Position numbers and translations under genes: made by a program
The notes under the pieces: model-generated
What the model was told of the DNA's origin: nothing
What the model saw: only the letters and a program-made list of their open reading frames with translations
Database searches by the model: none
Shown here: piece after piece, positions 57,302-64,000 of the stretch
Numbering within the stretch: position 1 is the first letter of the stretch
Layout of the letters: the number at the start of each line of letters is the position of its first letter
Assembly (NCBI RefSeq): GCF_001514265.1
Contig: NZ_KQ948992.1
Location: forward strand, 488,696 to 552,695
Direction of reading: 5' to 3'
Origin: Streptomyces resistomycificus
GTDB taxonomy: Bacteria > Actinomycetota > Actinomycetes > Streptomycetales > Streptomycetaceae
Length of the DNA stretch: 64,000 nucleotides

Positions 57302-58993
57302 TCAGAACGAGAACGGGATGTAGCAGGCGGCCGCGAGGATCACCGCGCTCCAGCCCAGCAGGGCCGGCTTGCGGTACCAGGCGTCGTCGCCCGCGGCGGG
57401 CGGCTCGGACATGCCCGGGGAGCGGGTGCCGTAGACCAGGCCCTCGAGTTCCTCGGCGGGCTTGGGCGCGGTGAACAGCGACACGGCGATCATGACGACC
57501 GCGCCGGCCACGAACCCGGCGATCGCGGAGACGAAGTTGGCGCCCTGGTCCGAGGGGATGTCGATGATGCCCTGCTTGTAGATCCAGAAGTAGTTCACCA
57601 TCGCCGCCGTGGTGCCGGCGAGCAGGCCCCAGAAGCCGGACTTCATGGAGGCGCGCTTCCAGAACATGCCGATGATGAAGACGACGAACATCGGGACGTT
57701 GAAGAAGGAGAACAGCGTCTGGAGGTAGCTCATGATGTTCGAGAAGGACGCGGCCAGGAAGGCGGTGCCCACCGACGCGGCCACGCCGATCGCCGTGATC
57801 AGGCGGCCGAAGCGGACGTAGTACCCGTCCTCGCGGTCCCTGACCACGTACTTCTGCCAGATGTCCGTGGTGAACACCGTGTTGAAGGACGACACGTTGG
57901 CCGCCATGCCCGCCATGAACGCGGCCAGGAGGCCGGTCACCGCGATGCCCAGGACGCCGTTCGGGAGCAGTGACTGCATGAGGTACGGGATCGCGTCGTT
58001 GTACTGGAGGTCCGAGCCGGACGTGCCGATCTTCGGGACCAGGACGGCGGCGACCAGGCCCGGGATCATCACCAGGAAGACGATGAAGATCTTCGGGAAC
58101 GCGGCGATCAGGGGGGTGCGCTGGGCCGCCGAGAGGTTCTTCGCCGACAGGGCTCGCTGGACCTCGGCGAAGTTGGTGGTCCAGTAGCCGAAGGAGAGGA
58201 CGAAGCCGAGGCCCAGGACGATGGTCAGCCAGTTGGCGCCCAGCGGGTTCTCACTGCCGATGCCGGTTCCGCCCCACGAGGTCATGAAGTCGGCGCCGTG
58301 GGTCGCGGTCAGGGAGTCGGACAGGCCGTCCCAGCCGCCGACCTTCTTCAGACCGAGGAAGGTGATCGGGATGAGGGCGGCCAGGATCACGAAGAACTGC
58401 AGGACCTCGTTGTAGATGGCCGAGGAGAGGCCGCCGAGGGTGATGTAGGCGAGGACGAAGAAGCCGGCTACGACGATGGCGACCCATTCCGGCCAGCCGA
58501 GCAGTGCCTCGACCACGATCGCGAGGGCGTAGAGGTTGACGCCGGCGATGAGGATGGCGGCGAAGGCGAACAGGATCGAACTGAGCAGGTGTGCCGCCTT
58601 GTCGAAGCGCAGCAGCAGGAACTCGGGGACCGAGCGGACCTTGCTGCCGTAGTAGAAGGGCATCATCACCAGGCCGAGGAAGACCATGGCCGGGATGGCG
58701 CCGATCCAGTACCAGTGGGTGGTGTAGACGCCGTACTGCGCGCTGTTGGCGGCCATGCCGAGGATCTCGGTGGCGCCCAGGTTCGCGGCGATGAAGGCGA
58801 GGCCGGTGACCCAGGCGGGCAGGGAGCGGCCGGAGAGGAAGAAGTCGAGGCTGGTCTTCACCGAGCGGCGGGCGGCGAAGCCGATGCCGAGGACGACCAC
58901 GAAGTAGATGCCGAGGATCGTGTAGTCGAGCCAGTTCGTGGGGAGTCGTAGCTCGGCCGCCAGGTCGGCCGCCTGGTATGTGGGGGTTCGCAT
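57302..58993 (-). CDS. sodium:solute symporter (SSS family)
   Basis: A 563-aa transporter with about 13-14 helices. The SSS fold is clear: GIGFAARRSVKTSLDFFLSG near 35-54 and the family residues GLAFIAANLGATEILGMA. It uses sodium to carry a sugar or organic acid. It is divergent from galT across a 177-bp gap carrying an operator-like palindrome, so galactose or a related sugar is the likely substrate (inference). Confidence 0.87.
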   Translation of the reverse strand: MRTPTYQAADLAAELRLPTNWLDYTILGIYFVVVLGIGFAARRSVKTSLDFFLSGRSLPAWVTGLAFIAANLGATEILGMAANSAQYGVYTTHWYWIGAIPAMVFLGLVMMPFYYGSKVRSVPEFLLLRFDKAAHLLSSILFAFAAILIAGVNLYALAIVVEALLGWPEWVAIVVAGFFVLAYITLGGLSSAIYNEVLQFFVILAALIPITFLGLKKVGGWDGLSDSLTATHGADFMTSWGGTGIGSENPLGANWLTIVLGLGFVLSFGYWTTNFAEVQRALSAKNLSAAQRTPLIAAFPKIFIVFLVMIPGLVAAVLVPKIGTSGSDLQYNDAIPYLMQSLLPNGVLGIAVTGLLAAFMAGMAANVSSFNTVFTTDIWQKYVVRDREDGYYVRFGRLITAIGVAASVGTAFLAASFSNIMSYLQTLFSFFNVPMFVVFIIGMFWKRASMKSGFWGLLAGTTAAMVNYFWIYKQGIIDIPSDQGANFVSAIAGFVAGAVVMIAVSLFTAPKPAEELEGLVYGTRSPGMSEPPAAGDDAWYRKPALLGWSAVILAAACYIPFSF

Positions 58994-59043
58994 GCGTACT
59001 CGCTTCGTTGCGTGAACTGATCCAGCACGGAACCTATGCCTCC

Positions 59044-59062
59044 GTGTTCAGTTATTGAACAC
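59044..59062. promoter_or_regulatory. operator-like palindrome between symporter and galT
   Basis: GTGTTCA-N5-TGAACAC, perfect 7-bp arms. It lies 51 bp upstream of the symporter start and 109 bp upstream of galT, so it could regulate both. The region is AT-rich compared with its surroundings. Confidence 0.65.
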
Positions 59063-59086
59063 TTCTGGTGATGCTCTTTGTTTGAT

Positions 59087-59122
59087 TGTGATATTGACGC
59101 TCCTGGTGAGTTGTGTTCCAAT
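59087..59122 (+). promoter_or_regulatory. galP-like promoter region of galTEK
   Basis: TTGACG at 59094-59099 and TCCAAT at 59117-59122 are separated by 17 bp, giving a plausible -35/-10 pair. A TGTGAT hexamer (59087-59092) abuts the -35; I recall such hexamers as operator elements in the Streptomyces galactose operon promoter galP1. Confidence 0.5.
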
Positions 59123-59170
59123 GTGTTTGGTTCTGTTTGATGATTGTGTGGCTCGAATGAGGAGTCCGGC

Positions 59171-60232
59171 GTGAAGAAGACCTCGACCCTGCTGGCCGAC
59201 GGTCGCGAGCTCATCTACTACGACCTGCGTGACGACACGGTGCGGGACGCGGCCGACCGCCGCCCGCTGGACCGGACCGTCACCACGTCCGAGGTCCGCC
59301 GCGACCCCCTGCTCGGCGACCGGGTCGCCATCGCCTCGCACCGGCAGGGCCGCACCTACCACCCGCCGGCCGACGAGTGCCCGCTGTGCCCGTCCCAGGG
59401 CGACCGGCTGAGCGAGATCCCGGACTCGGCGTACGACGTCGCGGTCTTCGAGAACCGGTTCCCCTCGCTGGCGGGCGACTCCGGCCGCTGTGAGGTCGTC
59501 TGCTTCACCTCCGACCACAACGCGTCCTTCGCGGACCTGACCGAGGAGCAGGCGCGGCTGGTCCTGGAGGCGTGGACGGACCGGACGTCGGAGCTGTCGC
59601 ATCTGCCCTCCGTGGAGCAGGTCTTCTGTTTCGAGAACCGGGGCGCCGAGATCGGTGTGACGCTGGGTCACCCGCACGGGCAGATCTACGCCTACCCCTT
59701 CACCACGCCCCGCACCTCGCTGATGCTGCGCTCGGTGGCGGCCCACAAGGAGGCGACCGGAGGCGAGAACCTCTTCGACGCGGTCGTGGAGCGTGAACTC
59801 GCCGGGGAACGGGTCGTTCTGGAGGGCGAGCACTGGGTCGCCTTCGTGCCGTACGCGGCGCACTGGCCGTACGAGGTGCACCTGTACCCGAAGCGCCGGG
59901 TGCCCGACCTGCTCGGGCTCGACGAGGAGGCGCGCACAGAGTTCCCCCAGGTGTATCTGGAACTCTTGAGGCGCTTCGACCGGATCTTCGGTGAGGGTGA
60001 GGCTCCGACGCCGTACATCGCCGCTTGGCACCAGGCGCCGTTCGGCGCGCTGGAGGAGTTCGAGGGCGTCAGTCGTGACGACTTCGCGCTGCATCTCGAG
60101 CTTTTCACCATCCGCCGCACTTCCGGCAAGCTGAAGTTCCTCGCGGGCTCCGAGTCCGGCATGAACGTGTTCATCAACGACATCCGGCCGGAGGCCGCGG
60201 CACAGCGACTGCGGGAGGTAGCGAGTTCATGA
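59171..60232 (+). CDS. galT: galactose-1-phosphate uridylyltransferase
   Basis: A 353-aa Leloir-pathway enzyme exchanging UDP between glucose-1-P and galactose-1-P. The zinc ligands CPLC (about 76-79), the catalytic HPHGQ (about 172-176) and the later HPHGQIYAYP form the active site; EVHLYPKRRVPDL is the C-terminal zinc region. GTG 59171 follows GGAG. Its stop overlaps galE (ATGA). Confidence 0.95.
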   Translation: MKKTSTLLADGRELIYYDLRDDTVRDAADRRPLDRTVTTSEVRRDPLLGDRVAIASHRQGRTYHPPADECPLCPSQGDRLSEIPDSAYDVAVFENRFPSLAGDSGRCEVVCFTSDHNASFADLTEEQARLVLEAWTDRTSELSHLPSVEQVFCFENRGAEIGVTLGHPHGQIYAYPFTTPRTSLMLRSVAAHKEATGGENLFDAVVERELAGERVVLEGEHWVAFVPYAAHWPYEVHLYPKRRVPDLLGLDEEARTEFPQVYLELLRRFDRIFGEGEAPTPYIAAWHQAPFGALEEFEGVSRDDFALHLELFTIRRTSGKLKFLAGSESGMNVFINDIRPEAAAQRLREVASS

Positions 60233-61191
60233 GCGGTAAGTACCTGGTCACGGGCGGTGCGGGGTACGTCGGGAGCGTGGTCGCCCAGCACCTGCTGGAG
60301 GCGGGCCACGAGGTCGTCGTCCTCGACAACCTCTCCACCGGCTTCCGCGAGGGCGTCCCGGCGGGCGCGGCCTTCGTCGAGGGCGACATCCGCGACGCCG
60401 CCAAGTGGCTCGACTCCTCCTTCGACGCCGTCCTGCACTTCGCCGCCTCCTCCCAGGTCGGCGAGTCGGTCGCGAAGCCCGAGAAGTACTGGGACAACAA
60501 CGTCGGCGGCACCATGGCCCTGCTCGGCGCCATGCGCGAGGCCGGCGTGCGCAGGCTCGTCTTCTCCTCCACGGCGGCCACCTACGGCGAGCCGTCCGAG
60601 GTCCCGATCGTCGAGTCCGCGCCGACCCGGCCGACCAACCCCTACGGCGCCACCAAGCTCGCCGTCGACCACATGATCACCGGCGAGGCGGCCGCCCACG
60701 GCCTGGGCGCGGTCTCCCTGCGCTACTTCAACGTGGCGGGCGCCTACGGGGAGTACGGCGAGCGGCACGACCCCGAGTCGCACCTGATCCCGCTGGTGCT
60801 CCAGGTCGCGCAGGGCAGGCGCGAGGCGATCTCCGTCTACGGCGACGACTACCCGACGCCGGACGGCACCTGCGTCCGCGACTACATCCACGTCGCCGAC
60901 CTGGCCGAGGCCCACCTGCTCGCGGTCGCGGCCGCCACCCCGGGCGAGCACCTCGTCTGCAACCTCGGCAACGGCAACGGGTTCTCCGTCCGCGAGGTCG
61001 TCGAGACCGTCCGGCAGGTCACCGGCCACCCGATCCCCGAGGTCGTGGCCCCCCGTCGCGGCGGCGACCCGGCGGTCCTGGTGGCGTCGGCCGCCACCGC
61101 CCGCGAGAGGCTGGGCTGGAACCCGTCCCGCGCGGACCTCGCGGGGATCGTCGCGGACGCGTGGGACTTCGCGCAGCGGCACGCACACTAG
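60229..61191 (+). CDS. galE: UDP-glucose 4-epimerase
   Basis: A 320-aa short-chain-dehydrogenase-type epimerase that interconverts UDP-glucose and UDP-galactose. NAD-binding GGAGYVGS lies at 9-16 and the catalytic YGATK at about 144-148, with STAATYGEP before it. It is coupled to galT and followed by galK after 55 bp. Confidence 0.95.
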   Translation: MSGKYLVTGGAGYVGSVVAQHLLEAGHEVVVLDNLSTGFREGVPAGAAFVEGDIRDAAKWLDSSFDAVLHFAASSQVGESVAKPEKYWDNNVGGTMALLGAMREAGVRRLVFSSTAATYGEPSEVPIVESAPTRPTNPYGATKLAVDHMITGEAAAHGLGAVSLRYFNVAGAYGEYGERHDPESHLIPLVLQVAQGRREAISVYGDDYPTPDGTCVRDYIHVADLAEAHLLAVAAATPGEHLVCNLGNGNGFSVREVVETVRQVTGHPIPEVVAPRRGGDPAVLVASAATARERLGWNPSRADLAGIVADAWDFAQRHAH

Positions 61192-61246
61192 CGGCGACGC
61201 GGCAACCAGCCGCATCGGTACGTACGGAAAGGTCAAGGGTCAGGGC

Positions 61247-62402
<1,156 letters not shown>

Positions 62403-62410
<8 letters not shown>

Positions 62411-62846
62411 GGCGCTTGGTCAACGTGTACTCCGTGATCCCCGGCGGATAGTCGGGGATCACGCACACCACGTCGTACCCCCGCTTCTCGTAGAACCTCG
62501 GCGCCTGGAAGTCCCACGTCTCCACCCGGGCCTGACGGCAGTCGCGCACCTCGCGGGCCACGCGTTCCGCCTCGGCCAGCAGGTGGGTGCCCAGGCCCGC
62601 GCCGCGGTGGCGGTCGTCGACCCACAGGTACGTCACATGGAGCCAGGTCGCCCAGGTGTGCCCGACGAGACCGGCGGCCAGGCCGTCCGATTCGTCCAGG
62701 ATCCAGACGTGCAGCGGGGATTCACGCTCGCCGGGGGTGCCACGCAGGGCACGCAGGACCGGCGAGGCCGCCGTGTTCGTCTCCCGCAGCCGGGTCCGGA
62801 GAAGATCGCGCCGTTCCTTGTCGACTTCTGTCTCCATGCGAAACAT
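62403..62846 (-). CDS. GNAT-family N-acetyltransferase
   Basis: A 147-aa acetyl-CoA-dependent transferase. The acetyl-CoA loop is DDRHRGAGLGTHLL (about 81-94), followed by VETWDFQAPRFYEKRGY, the GNAT C-terminal motif. Start ATG 62846 has GGTGAG upstream; ATG 62837 and 62858 are alternatives. Substrate unknown. Confidence 0.82.
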
Positions 62847-63118
62847 GCGGCTCACCATAAACGCGTCGGACAGCCAGTTCTGCAAATAACCTTCCGCTCC
62901 TGCCCCCCGGCCGTACCCTGATGAACAGTGCCGGTGGGGGCCGGTGCTGATCAGGGGGCGAGACAGTCGGGTACGACGCCCGAAGTGGGGGTAGCGGTTC
63001 TGCACGGCGGCGGCCGTGCGGTGACGGACGCCCCCGGGCGTCGTACCCGCACACGGGTCGTCGTTCTCCGGACCGTGGGGTATCCCCTGCTCTTCAGGAG
63101 CTTGGGGAAGGGGGTTTC

Positions 63119-63886
63119 GTGGTTCGCATCCGAGTCCTGGTCGTCGACGACCATCGCATCTTCGCCGAGTCACTCGCCGCCGCGCTGGCGGCCGAACCGG
63201 ACGTGGACGTCTCCGCGGCCGGCAGCGGTCCCGCCGCGCTGCGCAGCCTGGAGCGCGCGGCCGCCGAGGGGCGCCGTTTCGACGTGCTCCTCGTCGACGC
63301 CGACCTGGGCGGCACCGTGCCGGGCGTGCGGCCGGCCGTGCCGGTGCAGGAGGTGGGGGAGGACGGCCTCGTCGACGGGATATCGCTGGTCGTCGGGGTG
63401 CGTTCGGCGCAGCCGGGCGTACGGATCGTCGTGCTCGCCGAGAAGGACGACCCGCGGCGGGCCGCGCTCGCCCTGCAGGCCGGGGCCTCCGGGTGGGTCG
63501 CCAAGGACTGCTCGCTGTCCCGGCTCCTGACGGTCATCAGAGGGGTCCTGCGCGAGGAGACGCATCTGCCGCCCGCGCTGCTCACCGGCGTGCTGCGGGA
63601 GTTGACCGCCGCGCGCAAGCACCGCACCGAGAGCGAACGGCTGGTGGAGTCGCTCACACCGAGGGAGCGGGAGGTGCTGCGCTGCATGGTCGCGGGCCTG
63701 GGCCGCAAGGCCGTCGCCGAGCGGCTGTTCCTGTCTCCGCACACCGTCCGCACCCATATGCAGAACGTGCTCGGCAAGCTCGGGGTGCACTCCACCCTGG
63801 CGGCCGTCGCCCTCGCGCGGCGGGCCGGGGTGGGGCCTGTCGACCTAGCCGGGGATGTTGTCGAACGGGGCGGTCAACTGGCGTAG
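63119..63886 (+). CDS. LuxR-family response regulator
   Basis: A 255-aa regulator with a complete receiver domain: VLVVDDHRIFAESLA, phosphoacceptor Asp in LLVDADLGG (about 61), and the Lys of WVAKDCS (about 133). The LuxR helix-turn-helix is LTPREREVLRCMVAGLGRKA, then VRTHMQNVLGKLGV. No histidine kinase is adjacent. It resembles the degenerate regulator at 56100 in size and layout. Confidence 0.85.
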   Translation: MVRIRVLVVDDHRIFAESLAAALAAEPDVDVSAAGSGPAALRSLERAAAEGRRFDVLLVDADLGGTVPGVRPAVPVQEVGEDGLVDGISLVVGVRSAQPGVRIVVLAEKDDPRRAALALQAGASGWVAKDCSLSRLLTVIRGVLREETHLPPALLTGVLRELTAARKHRTESERLVESLTPREREVLRCMVAGLGRKAVAERLFLSPHTVRTHMQNVLGKLGVHSTLAAVALARRAGVGPVDLAGDVVERGGQLA

Positions 63887-64000
63887 CAGTCCCGCCAGTT
63901 CGCCTCGCTGGGCGCGGGAGAGTTCCGCGAGGATCGCGCGCTCCTGGTCCAGCAGTCCGGCCAGGGCCTGGTCCGCGCGGTCCTGGCCCTCGGTCGTGAG
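63845..64000 (-). CDS. C-terminal part of a MarR-like regulator, truncated by the window
   Basis: The minus strand from 64000 to the stop at 63845 encodes 51 residues ending LRQLTAPFDNIPG. It has the dimerisation-helix pattern of MarR proteins (DQERAILAELSRAQRGELAG). The start lies outside the window. It overlaps the end of the LuxR gene by 42 bp in antisense. Confidence 0.7.
   Translation of the reverse strand, partial: LTTEGQDRADQALAGLLDQERAILAELSRAQRGELAGLLRQLTAPFDNIPG

Overview
The window is chromosomal DNA of a Streptomyces-type actinomycete. The evidence is very high GC coding sequence with strong third-position GC, many GTG starts, an SsgA-like sporulation/division protein, RpfB, and a galTEK operon. 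From memory, the backbone gene order (galK-galE-galT-symporter, ABC-F, ispE, ksgA, rpfB, tatD, rsmI, pmt, two penicillin-binding proteins, ssgE, Ni/Co ECF transporter) is the order around SCO3136-SCO3161 of S. coelicolor. No rRNA, tRNA, CRISPR array or insertion sequence was found.

Two unrelated integrative conjugative elements interrupt this backbone. ICE-1 (about 1343-16269) uses a large serine integrase and has split an EamA-type permease gene in two: the 5' part lies at 613-1342 and the 3' part at 16267-16382. It carries an actinomycete plasmid-like core: a KorSA-like GntR regulator, an SCO3933-family protein, an FtsK-like transfer ATPase, a SpdA-like membrane protein and a RepSA-like rolling-circle initiator whose 5' end looks frameshifted. 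Its left arm is less GC-rich cargo. That cargo includes a two-transmembrane plus Macro-domain protein resembling the effector of type II Thoeris, a DUF6414-like protein on the opposite strand, and a TIR-like/DUF4062 protein. This is a candidate variant antiphage signalling system.

ICE-2 (26663-42360) uses a tyrosine integrase and sits in the 3' end of pmt. A perfect 60-bp direct repeat marks its ends, and the element supplies a replacement 3' end, so pmt remains intact while the displaced 3' end survives as a fragment at 26634-26722. Its replication module (HTH/excisionase-like gene, a cluster of 7-bp iterons, P-loop helicase-like protein, prim-pol primase) differs completely from that of ICE-1. 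Its transfer module has a 708-aa TraB/FtsK translocase next to a GC-rich repeat cluster that could be the clt transfer locus, an SpdB-like protein and a chain of tiny genes separated by strong hairpins. A GntR regulator lies behind a remarkable GTCCTAGGAC operator array. Its cargo includes VapBC, zinc-ribbon proteins and a YdcF protein.

The two elements share almost no genes, yet both carry the same roughly 145-150-nt noncoding structured sequence (9243-9392 on plus, 39178-39322 on minus). Its four nested or stacked stems keep pairing although the arm sequences differ. This covariation points to a conserved structured RNA or a single-stranded DNA signal, and with the Thoeris-like cassette it is the most interesting item here.

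Backbone regions: 16418-22676 holds a Rid-like protein, a DUF1876 protein, a serine hydrolase, the ohrR-ohr peroxide module, a nickel-type ECF transporter with a perfect Nur-like box, and ssgE. 22653-26594 holds two paralogous penicillin-binding transpeptidases and a lipoprotein. 42270-51754 is the conserved pmt/rsmI/tatD/rpfB/ksgA/ispE/ABC-F block. 51948-58993 holds paired PQQ-propeller membrane proteins, a LuxR regulator without the usual phosphoacceptor Asp, and a sodium symporter. 59044-62410 is the gal operon with its promoter region. The window ends with a GNAT acetyltransferase, a second LuxR regulator and a truncated MarR-like gene.
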